This document shows positions 1 to 8,193 of a DNA stretch of 64,000 nucleotides, in pieces. The stretch's first letter is position 1; the number at the start of each line of letters is the position of its first letter. The notes beneath the pieces are model-generated. The model searched no databases. It had not been told where the DNA came from and saw only the letters and a list, made by a program, of their open reading frames with translations. The position numbers were made by a program, and so were the translations under genes. Source of the stretch: Fimenecus sp964540535 (GTDB lineage Bacteria; Bacillota; Clostridia; Oscillospirales; Acutalibacteraceae); assembly GCA_964540535.1 (NCBI GenBank), contig CAZIMO010000004.1, positions 1 through 64,000 of the forward strand, read 5' to 3'.

Positions 1-2
1 TT

Positions 3-2390
3 GAGCAGCATGTTGCTGGAAGAAAGCCGACAGTTCAAGACAGAGGTATTGTGTCTTTGCTTTCTCCCGAAAGACTTTTAAAGCTGACGAAATACTTTAC
101 TTTGTATGATGGAAATATTAAAAAGATATGCCGTTATCAGCAATTCTTTGCAGTAGAAGAAATCATTAAAACCATCAATACTAATGATGACGCCGGCAAC
201 CGACAAAGCGGTGTTATTTGGCATACCCAAGGCAGTGGAAAGTCTCTTACTATGGTAATGGTGGCGAAGTATATTCTCGAAGAATTGTATTCTTGCAATC
301 CCAAAGTTATTATTGTTACCGACCGTAAGGAGTTGGATAGACAGATTGCAAAAACCTTTACGCACACTCGCTTATCTCCTGCAAGAGCTACGAGCGGCAA
401 ACATTTAATTGAGCTGATAAACAAAGGTTCTGCAGATATAATCACCTCTATTATCAACAAGTTTAACACTGTTGAAAACAGCGGTTTGAAAAATGATTCT
501 CGTGATATTTTTGTGCTTGTAGATGAAAGCCACCGTTCAAATTACGGTTCTCTTGCTGCGAAAATGCGTACTGTATTTCCGAATGCCTGTTATATCGGTT
601 TTACCGGTACTCCTCTTATGAAGAATGAGAAGAATACTATGGTGAAATTCGGCAAGTTGATTCACAAATACACTATCAAAGACGGTGTTGAAGATAAAGC
701 TATTGTTCCGCTCATTTATGAGGGCAAATTTGTGGATCAGAATGTCGATGAAGAAAACATTGATCTATGGTTTAATCAAGTAACCAAACGGCTTAACGAT
801 GCACAAAAAGCTGATTTGCGAGATAAGTGGAGCAGTATGAAAAAGCTTGCTTCTACTGACGCAAGAATAAAGCGGATTGCCTTAGACGTAAATGAGCATT
901 TTATTGAAGGTTATAAAAACACGGGGTTTAAGGCGATGTTGGCGTGTAATTTTAAGAAAGACGCCATACGGTATCAAAAATGCTTTGAACAGTTCGGCGA
1001 CCTTACAACTGCGGTTGTGATTTCTGCTCCGGATATGCGTGAAGGAACCGGCGAGGTTGATGAAAGCACCAACGATTTGGTTGTTTCTTTCTGGAACAAA
1101 ATGATGGATCAATATGGAAGTAGCGATGACTACGAAGAAGCTATAAAAAATAAATTTATCGACGGAGAAATTGATATTCTTATTGTTTGCAGTAAGCTGC
1201 TTACGGGATTTGATGCTCCGAGAACACAAGTGCTCTATATCGACAAAGAACTGAAAGATCACAATTTGCTTCAAGCGATTGCAAGAGCAAATCGTTTATA
1301 CGAGGGTAAAGATTTCGGACTAATTGTTGATTATCGCGGTTTGATTAATAAACTTGATTCCGCAATGGAAGTATACAGCGGTGCTGGTCTAGAGGAATTT
1401 GACAGTGCAGATATAAAAGGAGTTATTGTTGATGTAATGGCGTGCGTAGGGCGTCTGCGTGAATCCTACTCTCATCTTTGCGATGTATTTACATCTATCA
1501 AAAATAAAGAGGATGCGGAAGAATTTGAGTTATATTTAGCTGATTCTGAAATTCGTGGTAAGTTTTACGATGCACTCTGTGTGTTTGGACGTTCCCTGAA
1601 TATGGTTCTGAATTCTGAAAAAGCCTATGCTGCATTTGAAAAGTCGGAAATCGGCAGATATCAAACAGCGTTTATTTTTTATTCAAAACTTCGCAGAAGC
1701 GTTAAAATCAGATATGCTGATGTAATTGACAACCGAGAATATGAGAAGCAAATGCAAAATTTGTTGGATACACATATGTCAGTTGCCGGAATTAAGCAGA
1801 TAACTAATCCAGTTGATATTCTGAACAGAGAAGACCTTGAAAAAGAATTGGAAGAGTTAGGCACGTTGCGGTCGAAGGCAGATGCAATAATGTCTCATAT
1901 GACAAAAAGCATTAAAGTCAACCATGATGAAAATCCTGCGTACTATGATAGTTTTTCGAAACGAATTAAACAAGCTCTTGAAGATTACAAAAACAGAGTG
2001 ATTTCTGAAGCTGAATATCTTGATAAGATGAAGTCTATTATGGCGGATTACCGAAATGGCACTACAAACATCATTTATCCCGAAAAGATAAAAGGTAATG
2101 TTCATGCACAGGCATTTTACGGAGTTATTACAGCTATTCTGGATAATGAGATTGATATTAACGACAACATAGATATCATCTCAGATATATCTCTTGAAGT
2201 AACTTCGATTATTCAAAAGCATGATACTGTGGACTGGCAGACAAACAAAAAAATTCACAATAAAATTGCTCAAGATATTGACGATATGTTTTATAGATTC
2301 GAGAAAGAGAATGATTTTTTAATTGACTTCGATACAATTGATAAAATCATTGAGAATATAATTACAGTTGCACTGAGGAGATTCAAATGA
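3..2390 (+). CDS. hsdR: Type I restriction enzyme subunit R (5'-truncated by window edge)
   Basis: HsdR is the ATP-dependent translocase and nuclease subunit of a type I restriction-modification complex. The reading frame is open from base 3 with no start, so the N-terminal nuclease part lies outside the window. Counting from the GTG at 51, the SF2 helicase motifs appear in order: Walker A TQGSGKS (about 59-65), DEAD-like VDESHRS (157-163), FTGTPL (about 184-189), the LLTGFDAP block and motif VI QAIARANR. The C-terminal third is helical, as in HsdR subunits that contact HsdM. It overlaps the next gene by four bases (ATGA). hsdM and hsdS are not in the window and are presumably upstream. Family assignment is firm; activity cannot be judged from a partial gene. 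Confidence 0.93.
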   Translation, partial: EQHVAGRKPTVQDRGIVSLLSPERLLKLTKYFTLYDGNIKKICRYQQFFAVEEIIKTINTNDDAGNRQSGVIWHTQGSGKSLTMVMVAKYILEELYSCNPKVIIVTDRKELDRQIAKTFTHTRLSPARATSGKHLIELINKGSADIITSIINKFNTVENSGLKNDSRDIFVLVDESHRSNYGSLAAKMRTVFPNACYIGFTGTPLMKNEKNTMVKFGKLIHKYTIKDGVEDKAIVPLIYEGKFVDQNVDEENIDLWFNQVTKRLNDAQKADLRDKWSSMKKLASTDARIKRIALDVNEHFIEGYKNTGFKAMLACNFKKDAIRYQKCFEQFGDLTTAVVISAPDMREGTGEVDESTNDLVVSFWNKMMDQYGSSDDYEEAIKNKFIDGEIDILIVCSKLLTGFDAPRTQVLYIDKELKDHNLLQAIARANRLYEGKDFGLIVDYRGLINKLDSAMEVYSGAGLEEFDSADIKGVIVDVMACVGRLRESYSHLCDVFTSIKNKEDAEEFELYLADSEIRGKFYDALCVFGRSLNMVLNSEKAYAAFEKSEIGRYQTAFIFYSKLRRSVKIRYADVIDNREYEKQMQNLLDTHMSVAGIKQITNPVDILNREDLEKELEELGTLRSKADAIMSHMTKSIKVNHDENPAYYDSFSKRIKQALEDYKNRVISEAEYLDKMKSIMADYRNGTTNIIYPEKIKGNVHAQAFYGVITAILDNEIDINDNIDIISDISLEVTSIIQKHDTVDWQTNKKIHNKIAQDIDDMFYRFEKENDFLIDFDTIDKIIENIITVALRRFK

Positions 2391-3106
2391 TAAAGACTAT
2401 CAATCTTAACGGACGTGAAATATGCTATAATCTTGAGCGTAAAAATGTGAAGAATATCAATCTACGTATTAAATCTAATCAAAGTATATTTGTGTCGGCA
2501 AACAACTCTGTTACAGAAAAAACGATTGAAAGTTTTTTAATTTCTAAGACAGAATACATTTTAAAAGCATTGGATCGTTACGCGGAGTTTGAAAAGTATT
2601 CATCCAAACCAAAACAATATGTTAATGGAGAAACATTTCGTATTCTTGGGCACGAACGCAGATTAAAGGTTGTTCAAGGGAAAAAGAATACTGTTGAAAC
2701 TGATGAGTCATTTATATTATTGACAGTCAAGGATATATCAAATATTGATCTAAAAAAGAAAATAATTGATAAATGGACAAAAGATTACTGCAAAGCAACT
2801 TTGCAGAATGTTTGTGAATCTATTTATCCTAAGTTTCAAAAGTACGGAGTAAATTTTCCTACGCTTCGATTTAGATACATGATTTCAAGGTGGGGCAGCT
2901 GTCAACCTAAAAGAGGCATTTTAACATTTAATATTGCACTTATTGAAGCACCTTTATCTTGCATTGAATATGTAGTGACACATGAGTTTACACACTTTTT
3001 ACAGCCTAATCATTCAAGACAGTTTTATCAGCTACTTGCTATGTTTATGCCAGACTGGAATGAACGCAAAAAAACGCTTGAAAAAAATTATAGTTATTTT
3101 GAATAG
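2387..3106 (+). CDS. YgjP/DUF45-type zinc metallopeptidase
   Basis: A 239-residue protein with HEFTH, an HExxH zinc site, at about residues 199-203, followed by the NHSRQFYQLL stretch typical of the YgjP/DUF45 (M48-like, SprT-like) family. Just before it lies the family block YMISRWGSC. The start codon overlaps the hsdR stop (ATGA), so translation is probably coupled. Such predicted peptidases are often the last gene of type I restriction operons in Firmicutes. Their role there is not established; processing of the restriction complex is one possibility. No signal peptide is seen, so a cytoplasmic protein is expected. Confidence 0.85.
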   Translation: MIKTINLNGREICYNLERKNVKNINLRIKSNQSIFVSANNSVTEKTIESFLISKTEYILKALDRYAEFEKYSSKPKQYVNGETFRILGHERRLKVVQGKKNTVETDESFILLTVKDISNIDLKKKIIDKWTKDYCKATLQNVCESIYPKFQKYGVNFPTLRFRYMISRWGSCQPKRGILTFNIALIEAPLSCIEYVVTHEFTHFLQPNHSRQFYQLLAMFMPDWNERKKTLEKNYSYFE

Positions 3107-3563
3107 AAGAGTCATTGTTAAAAATTTTAATAGAATACTATCTATATAAATGATGAAATAATACAATAAAACAATTGATAGGTATTATGACAGATTAACT
3201 ATAAAGTATAAGAGATGGATGGAAGAATTATAATTCTTCTTAACTTTTACTCATTTTTCGGTAATATGTTAATTGCAAGGAATACTGGTATAGCACAAAT
3301 TACAGTACAAGATATATTTAATAACGAAAAGTATGATGCTATTTTGAATGCAATTTTTGATTATTTTTAAGTTGGCAAACATACTGAATATGATCAAAAA
3401 ATTTGGTTAGATCTTCTTATATGAATTGGTATGATAATAATAACACTTGAAGTACTTAAGCATAGAACACATAACTATTCCTGTTCGAATGTGCTGTCTC
3501 CTTTATAAAACGCTAGCTTGGTTTTTTAATAACGCTAATTCCCGTATTCAAAAAATTATTATT
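3107..3563. other. AT-rich intergenic region, possible terminator and remnant
   Basis: About 450 bases with no convincing gene. A perfect 18-base palindrome (GAAGAATTATAATTCTTC, 3222-3239) followed by TTAACTTTT could end the hsdR transcript. A 51-codon frame (3215-3370, plus strand) has no visible ribosome site and no family I recognise, so it is probably a chance frame or degraded remnant. Convergent genes flank the region, which makes it a plausible boundary of the mobile island. Confidence 0.5.
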
Positions 3564-4370
3564 TCATAGTAGTTTTAATTTGAATAATTCATCTTGATAT
3601 TTCTTTTTTATTCGTTTTAATTTCTTTTCTACTCCACTAGAACCTGACATTCCGATAAGCAGTGAAATTTGGTTATAAGTTTTCTTGTCTATCTCTTCAA
3701 GACTATCTAAATCGACACCTGAAGATAGTTCGAGAATTTTTCGTTCAATAGGTGTTAGAACCTTCATTGCTTCTTGGATTAGCTCTCTTTGTTCTTCTTT
3801 TGATTCTACTTTTTCAGCAGGAATATTTTCAATATCATCAGTTGTTAATTCATTTGGGTATTTGAATAATATAGCCATGTTAATTAATTCCATAACAGTC
3901 TTTTCTGTTAGATTTGTTTGCCTTGATATTTCACAAACTATATCATCAAATGATATTATGTTTTCCAGTTCAAAATACAACTTTGCAATCTTGCGAGTAT
4001 TGTTGTATGTGCCTGCTTTATCAATAACAACTGTACCACAGTTTTCTCTCACATAATCTTGCCATTTTTTCCAGAGTGGATATTTGATTTTTTGAAGAAT
4101 TACAATTTTATCATTCACATCATATTTTGATAATTCTTCAATAAGCACCATTACGAATATCTGTTTCAAGTCATCAAGACGATCTTCTTCAAGATTATAT
4201 TGCTTGATAAATGATTTAGCCTTTTTGTTAAGAGTTCTCTCATAATAATGCAAAAAGCATTGCAAGTATTCTTGATTATTTTCTGTTAAATATCTGACAA
4301 AATAATCGTTCCAGTTATCAAACTTAGCTGGTGGCTTCTCTATTTTATAAATGTATTCATTATTTAACAT
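3564..4370 (-). CDS. Sigma-70-like protein of a mobile element
   Basis: A 268-residue soluble protein. Residues about 50-100 (an AKSFIKQYNLEEDRLDDLKQ-type segment) resemble sigma region 2. The segment near LTPIERKILELSSG plus the following helices resembles the sigma region 4 helix-turn-helix. Lysine-rich helices close the protein. This layout is typical of sigma-like ORFs carried by integrative elements in Clostridia, where they may control element genes; that role is inference. It is the last gene of a minus-strand set, overlapping the upstream gene by 11 bases. Low GC matches the island rather than the chromosome. Confidence 0.6.
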   Translation of the reverse strand: MLNNEYIYKIEKPPAKFDNWNDYFVRYLTENNQEYLQCFLHYYERTLNKKAKSFIKQYNLEEDRLDDLKQIFVMVLIEELSKYDVNDKIVILQKIKYPLWKKWQDYVRENCGTVVIDKAGTYNNTRKIAKLYFELENIISFDDIVCEISRQTNLTEKTVMELINMAILFKYPNELTTDDIENIPAEKVESKEEQRELIQEAMKVLTPIERKILELSSGVDLDSLEEIDKKTYNQISLLIGMSGSSGVEKKLKRIKKKYQDELFKLKLL

Positions 4371-4647
4371 TTCTTACTGCCTCATCGTAAATTAGTGTTA
4401 AATCCATTTCTTCTTCATATTGCTCTTTTGCATAATCAAAATCAATTTGTGCAAGTTCAAATTTTTCATCAATAATTCTTTTAGCTTCGGCTGATACAGC
4501 ATCGCTGTATTTACCGAGGCTTTTATTTTTTCTGATAGAATTATTTCTCTTCCTCCAAATATCGTAAAGAGGATTATCCTTTTTACTTTCTTTATCGAGT
4601 TTAGTTTTTGTTATTTCAGGATGCTTAGCAACATAGGAACAAGGCAC
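4360..4647 (-). CDS. C-terminal fragment of a DUF6076-like protein
   Basis: A 95-residue, highly charged helical frame with a GTG start and no good ribosome site. Its content (NPLYDIWRKRNNSIRKNK, then a Lys/Glu-rich helix) looks like the tail of the DUF6076-type proteins found on mobile elements, which normally follows a Cys-rich zinc finger. It overlaps the end of the upstream frame (4625-4647) in another phase. The most economical reading is one ancestral gene that lost its finger segment and shifted frame, leaving two pieces. Family recall is from memory; alignment would settle it. A separately translated small protein remains possible. Confidence 0.45.
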   Translation of the reverse strand: MPCSYVAKHPEITKTKLDKESKKDNPLYDIWRKRNNSIRKNKSLGKYSDAVSAEAKRIIDEKFELAQIDFDYAKEQYEEEMDLTLIYDEAVRNVK

Positions 4648-5374
4648 GCCATATTAATCGTCTGGTGATAAATGGTTTGTTATTGCTATCAATCTGTATA
4701 GTTGGAACTTGTGTAACTCTTGGTATAAGATTTACGCCTTCCATATCCTTAAATGGATTACTGTTTTTCATATTATTTATCATTTCTTCATTAGCAAAGA
4801 AATTGAATGCAATGGTAGCCAGATCATCTTTCTGTCTGGAGTTAATTGTCATAAGAGTTGCAGTATAACTTACGGCAGCAGTTGTAAAATTAGCAATATC
4901 ATTTCCAAAATAACAATAGACCGTAATCAAAGCATTAGCAAAATTAAAATTTTCTCTTGCACTATCTTTAATAATGTTTTGTACTCCTGTAAAAAACATA
5001 TGATCATACAAATTTAAATTTGCATTTGAAAATACATCATTAACAATGCTGCGAGAACTTTCAATATTGAAGTAGCAAAATGGTTTTACTGATTTTACAA
5101 AATCAAGAATTTCATTAATCTTATTTTTTGCATCTACAAACAGTTGCCTTTGATATCCGAAATTAATAAGTAACTTTCTCCGAATTACATTAAGTTCACC
5201 ACTTAATATCAATAAATCAGTAATATATTCTTTTGATAAATTACATAAATCTTTTGTAAATTCACCGAGTGAAAATTCTTTTTTATTAAATACAAATTTA
5301 CCATCTGATTTTAAATCAATAGCAAAGTAGTCAAAATTATGTATCTTCGCATCACACAATTCAATACCGAACAC
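4625..5374 (-). CDS. DUF6076-like mobile-element protein, N-terminal part, probably truncated
   Basis: A 249-residue protein of unknown function. The body is helical and fits the DUF6076-like proteins encoded with sigma-like genes on clostridial integrative elements. It ends abruptly at NKPFITRRLIWRALFLCC, just where the family would continue into a CxxC finger. The piece resembling the missing tail is encoded in another frame at 4360-4647, so the gene looks broken. It leads the minus-strand set with the sigma-like gene. An RBS-like GAGGTGG lies a few bases upstream of the ATG at 5374. Confidence 0.5.
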   Translation of the reverse strand: MFGIELCDAKIHNFDYFAIDLKSDGKFVFNKKEFSLGEFTKDLCNLSKEYITDLLILSGELNVIRRKLLINFGYQRQLFVDAKNKINEILDFVKSVKPFCYFNIESSRSIVNDVFSNANLNLYDHMFFTGVQNIIKDSARENFNFANALITVYCYFGNDIANFTTAAVSYTATLMTINSRQKDDLATIAFNFFANEEMINNMKNSNPFKDMEGVNLIPRVTQVPTIQIDSNNKPFITRRLIWRALFLCC

Positions 5375-5869
5375 AATACCACCTCTTAGGTATTATATCA
5401 TATATGATTTGTAATCACAAATATTAAAACTGATTTTTTAATCATCACAGCTTTTTCTGTGATTTGTAATTTAGTTGACATTTATATATTGGAATTAAAA
5501 ATTCCATAGAACCTTGAGAATTGAATAAAAATAGTAAGTAATAAAAACACAAGACGAGCGACTTGTACGAAAACGCCAAGACTGCAAATGCACGAGCGAT
5601 AACTTTTGGTTCCGTTACTGATTTGATTATCAGAATTGCCATGACTCTTGTATCGTTATGCTTACTGTACGCAGATTTGAGAGCAGTTTGATTCAAGTTA
5701 AGCACCATGTACCAATTCAGAATACAAATCGATTGTAGAGGAAATTTGGAAAGAAAAACGGGGTTTCTTATCCAAAATTCGGTGCTTTTCCAATTAGGTT
5801 TTAAAGTTAAGATTTATTAGAAACAGGAGGTGTGATATATGATTTAGTTATGTATTTTTCTGTACTAAT
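5375..5869. other. Gap without a firm gene; contains a two-codon reading frame behind a strong RBS
   Basis: Nearly 500 bases between the minus-strand set and the mobilisation module. A minus-strand frame at 5445-5708 (87 codons) starts MVLNLNQTALKSAYSKH but lacks a ribosome site and any recognised family, so I do not call it a gene. At 5826-5847 a near-ideal GGAGG is followed, 8 bases on, by ATG ATT TAG. This encodes only Met-Ile and looks like the start of a gene whose body was lost. Confidence 0.4.
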
Positions 5870-5940
5870 CCCAGACTTGTCTGGGGCAATGCAGAGTGTC
5901 CGGATGTCCGGACAACCAATAACCGGGCGGAAGCCCGGAC
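5870..5940. other. Putative origin of transfer (oriT-like inverted repeats)
   Basis: A GC-rich patch in AT-rich DNA just upstream of mobC/mobA. CCCAGAC/GTCTGGG forms a hairpin at 5870-5885. GTCCGGA occurs twice in tandem near 5898-5911. CCGGGC-GGAA-GCCCGG forms a perfect stem at 5923-5938 and continues into GGAC, which can also pair with the GTCC repeats. Inverted repeats next to a relaxosome gene are the usual layout of oriT. The nic site is not identified and the assignment is positional. Confidence 0.45.
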
Positions 5941-6012
5941 CCACTCGTCCAAACATATTCCGTGATTAAATATTTCAAAACATATAACAATCACTGCATA
6001 TGTTTCTCCTCT

Positions 6013-6039
6013 CAGCGAAGGTACAAGTATCCTTCGCTG
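6013..6039 (+). promoter_or_regulatory. Hairpin in the mobC leader
   Basis: CAGCGAAGG pairs with CCTTCGCTG around a short loop, between the oriT-like patch and the mobC ribosome site. There is no long T-run after it, so an operator or RNA control element is likelier than a terminator. Its presence argues that mobC translation does not begin at the ATG at 6000. Confidence 0.4.
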
Positions 6040-6077
6040 TAAAAGAGGTAAATATTTATATTTTGGAGGTAAAAGAA

Positions 6078-6407
6078 ATAACGGAAAACAGACGAAGAGA
6101 TAAGACACTCACGATCAGACTTACTGACAGTGAGAAAAAGAAAATCATTGCAAAATCAAGAAAAGCAAAAATGAATATGACTGAATTTATCATTGCAAGC
6201 ACAGATAATGCTGTCATAAAAACACCTGAGAATTTAAGACCTGTTGTATCGCAGTTAAAGCGTATAGGCAACAACATCAATCAGATTGCTGTTAAGGTAA
6301 ACAGCGGTGCTGTGTACTCTGTAAACTTCGATGAAGTTATCGAAATGCAGAACAAAATTTATGAAAAGGTTTTTGAAATAGCCAATGCCGATAGTACGAT
6401 TCATTAA
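6078..6407 (+). CDS. mobC: MobC-like relaxosome accessory protein
   Basis: A small basic DNA-binding protein of the MobC/ribbon-helix-helix class that helps the relaxase at oriT. The N-terminal KTLTIRLTDSEKKKI is the ribbon-helix-helix signature, and the core LRPVVSQLKRIGNNINQIA is the MobC motif. The frame is open from ATG 6000, but the upstream part is unlike the family and contains a hairpin. The only good ribosome site (GGAGG, 6065-6069) sits 8 bases before an ATA codon at 6078, exactly where family proteins start (Met-Thr-Glu-Asn-Arg). A TTG at 6063 overlaps that ribosome site. I place the start at ATA with caution. The end overlaps mobA by 23 bases. Confidence 0.75.
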   Translation: MTENRRRDKTLTIRLTDSEKKKIIAKSRKAKMNMTEFIIASTDNAVIKTPENLRPVVSQLKRIGNNINQIAVKVNSGAVYSVNFDEVIEMQNKIYEKVFEIANADSTIH

Positions 6408-7257
6408 AAATGAAAAGCAGAATCCAAGTGCAATGAAAGGTTCTATTGATTACTGTTTACAAAAATATAAGACAGTTGATGCACTAACGGGACACAGATA
6501 TGTATCTGGAATTAACTGCAACGGCTTGAATGCTTACAAAGAATTTATGACAACAAAACTCGCAAACAATGCAAATGACGGCAGATATTTTTATCAGTAT
6601 GTGCAGTCTTTCTCGCCGAGAGACAATGTTGATTATGATAAAGCACACAAGATTGCATTAGAATTTGCAGAGAAAGCCTGGCAGGGACACGAAGTTTTAG
6701 TCACAACTCACTGCGACAGAAACCATATACACACGCATTTCATTATCAATTCAGTCAGTTTTGAAACAGGAAAAAAGCTAAGGCAGAATCCAAACACATT
6801 AAAATCTTTGAGAAAACTTAATGATGAGATATGTGCTCAATATGATGTTACACCATTAAAGCCATATACAAAAACAAAAGAAAAGCGCTTATCAGATTCT
6901 GAATATCGTATGGCAATGAAAGGTGAAAGCTGGAAATTTGCTTTGATGTTTACGATTGATAATGCAATGAAGAAATGTAAAACCAAGAAAGAATTCATTG
7001 ATGAAATGAAGAAAAATGGCTATGAAGTACTGTGGACAGATGAAAGAAAGTATATCACTTACACTTGTCCGAACAAAATGAAATGCCGTGATATTAAGTT
7101 GCACCAAGATAAATACAGAAAGGAGAAGATGGAACTTGAGTTTGAATTACGAAGAGTTGAAACAGAAAAACGCACCGCAGAAGGCTACAGCCAACGATAT
7201 GATAGCGAAGATGGAACAAGCATCGCAGGTAACAATCGTGGAGAGCGATTACTGTAA
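6385..7257 (+). CDS. mobA: MobA/VirD2-family relaxase
   Basis: A relaxase (PF03432 type) that nicks oriT and pilots the strand during conjugative mobilisation. The metal-binding histidine motif is THCDRNHIHTH at residues 108-118 (H109, H114, H116, H118). The N-terminal SIDYCLQKYKT region holds the candidate nicking tyrosine (Y23 or Y28). At 290 residues it is short for the family. The C-terminal stretch usually containing a TGWExER motif is absent from this frame, but that motif occurs in the separate downstream frame at 7350-7742. Start overlaps the mobC end. There is no coupling protein or type IV secretion gene nearby, so the element is probably mobilisable rather than self-transmissible. 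Confidence 0.88.
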   Translation: MPIVRFIKNEKQNPSAMKGSIDYCLQKYKTVDALTGHRYVSGINCNGLNAYKEFMTTKLANNANDGRYFYQYVQSFSPRDNVDYDKAHKIALEFAEKAWQGHEVLVTTHCDRNHIHTHFIINSVSFETGKKLRQNPNTLKSLRKLNDEICAQYDVTPLKPYTKTKEKRLSDSEYRMAMKGESWKFALMFTIDNAMKKCKTKKEFIDEMKKNGYEVLWTDERKYITYTCPNKMKCRDIKLHQDKYRKEKMELEFELRRVETEKRTAEGYSQRYDSEDGTSIAGNNRGERLL

Positions 7258-7357
7258 AGCGCTGATAAATCTGAACAGAAGTCAGAATCAACAGCTGAAT
7301 TCGATTTTGGAAACACATCCGGACAAAAAAACGATAGCCGGCGAAAAGAATGGATAG
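7136..7357 (+). CDS. Small mobilisation-module protein, coiled-coil
   Basis: A 73-residue frame starting at TTG (Met-Ser-Leu-Asn-Tyr-Glu-Glu-Leu), with GGAG 10 bases upstream. It lies inside the 3' end of mobA in another phase and ends just inside the next frame. It is rich in Gln, Lys and Glu, predicts as a coiled coil, and is hydrophilic throughout. Small overlapping proteins of this kind are common after relaxase genes, where they may act as accessory factors. No function is assigned. Confidence 0.5.
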   Translation: MSLNYEELKQKNAPQKATANDMIAKMEQASQVTIVESDYCKALINLNRSQNQQLNSILETHPDKKTIAGEKNG

Positions 7358-7742
7358 TTCAGCAAATCAAAAAGAAGATGTCGGATCAAGAAAACTCAAT
7401 TCAGAAAGAGTTGAAGAATCAGGAAACGATACTAACCGAACAGGTTGGGAAGATGAGCGAGAGTATGCTTTCGGCAGAAAAACAGATGAAGGATTTACTG
7501 AAGGACTTGAAGAAGAAATGGATTCCAATATTTTTTGGAACAATGCTAGGAGTTCAACTGTTCTTTCAGATACTCTCAATTTTGCTGGAAATCTATTTAA
7601 AATGATTGATAATCAGACTCGCTATCACAGAAAACGAATTAAACTATCTCAAAAAGAAATTGAGAAAAAGCTTGCTCATGGTCAGAAATCTGATGGCTAT
7701 GAGGAATATGAAGATTATTACAATAATCAATTAACTATGTAA
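7350..7742 (+). CDS. Relaxase C-terminal-like small protein with TGWExER motif
   Basis: A 130-residue acidic, Ser/Asn-rich frame containing TGWEDEREYAF, a motif I associate with the C-terminal region of this relaxase family. It ends in a helical Lys/Glu segment. It begins at ATG 7350, overlapping the previous stop by a few bases. The frame is closed by TAG at 7335, so it cannot simply be mobA continued, unless a past frameshift split the gene. Another frame (7378-7605) is wholly nested in it. Which of the two is translated, or whether both are, cannot be decided here. Confidence 0.5.
   Translation: MDSSANQKEDVGSRKLNSERVEESGNDTNRTGWEDEREYAFGRKTDEGFTEGLEEEMDSNIFWNNARSSTVLSDTLNFAGNLFKMIDNQTRYHRKRIKLSQKEIEKKLAHGQKSDGYEEYEDYYNNQLTM
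7378..7605 (+). CDS. Nested small coiled-coil membrane protein
   Basis: A 75-residue frame nested within 7350-7742, in the phase of mobA. Residues 1-45 form a heptad-like coiled coil (QENSIQKELKNQETILTEQV). Residues 49-70 form a clear membrane helix after a KKKW basic flank, giving an N-in anchor topology. A frame of random origin would seldom have such order, so it may be real. The start ATG follows AAAAAGAAG, a weak ribosome site. Function unknown; such proteins occur in mobilisation modules. Confidence 0.45.
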   Translation: MSDQENSIQKELKNQETILTEQVGKMSESMLSAEKQMKDLLKDLKKKWIPIFFGTMLGVQLFFQILSILLEIYLK

Positions 7743-7950
7743 AAACAAAAGTCCTGCCGAGGAATCGGCAGGCAGAAAGGAAATTATGAATATCAAAAAT
7801 AAAACCATTGCAACGGATGTTGCAGAAATCAAATAAGATTGGAGTGATATAAAAAAACATAAGCCCGTGGTATTATGCCACATAATTTTTCAAACCTGAA
7901 TACGGAACCTTGTCCTTATAATATAAATGAGAATGAGGAGATGTGTTGCT
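7743..7950 (+). other. Short gap: hairpin and a degraded small gene
   Basis: CCTGCCGA-GGAA-TCGGCAGG (7753-7772) is a perfect 8-bp hairpin without a T-run. An AAAGGA ribosome site then precedes a 16-codon frame (7786-7836, MNIKNKTIATDVAEIK). After its TAA the same phase stays open to about 7903, as if a nonsense mutation had interrupted a roughly 38-residue gene. Confidence 0.4.
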
Positions 7951-8124
7951 ATGGATAAGCCTGTGATTACCGAAAAACTTATTAATAGTTATGAGATTAA
8001 TTTCGGCAAGGGCAAAACTAAAGTGTGCGAATATTCTCCGAGCCTCACCAAAGACGAAATCGAGTTAAACCGAATGAATGTTAAAAACATTTTAGCAAAG
8101 GTTTTCGGTAAAAATGCCGTATAG
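7951..8124 (+). CDS. Small hypothetical protein upstream of the recombinase
   Basis: A 57-residue frame (MDKPVITEKLINSYEINFGK...). I chose the ATG at 7951 over the upstream ATG at 7927 because GAGGAGATG provides a ribosome site and the extra N-terminal residues are unlike a protein start. It has no recognised domain. Similar short proteins commonly precede large serine recombinases on clostridial elements and may be excision or regulatory factors, which is inference from position only. Confidence 0.5.
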   Translation: MDKPVITEKLINSYEINFGKGKTKVCEYSPSLTKDEIELNRMNVKNILAKVFGKNAV

Positions 8125-8193
8125 TCTGGACATTTCACAATCCTTCGTATATATTGGTGTTGAGTTATCGGTCAGAAATGAGGTAACTTATTT

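Noticed and set aside
5445..5708. 87-codon minus-strand frame
   Set aside because: No ribosome site, no known family, low-complexity hydrophobic tail; kept only as a note.
7753..7772. Perfect hairpin considered as an intrinsic terminator
   Set aside because: No T-run follows; an A/G-rich ribosome site does instead.
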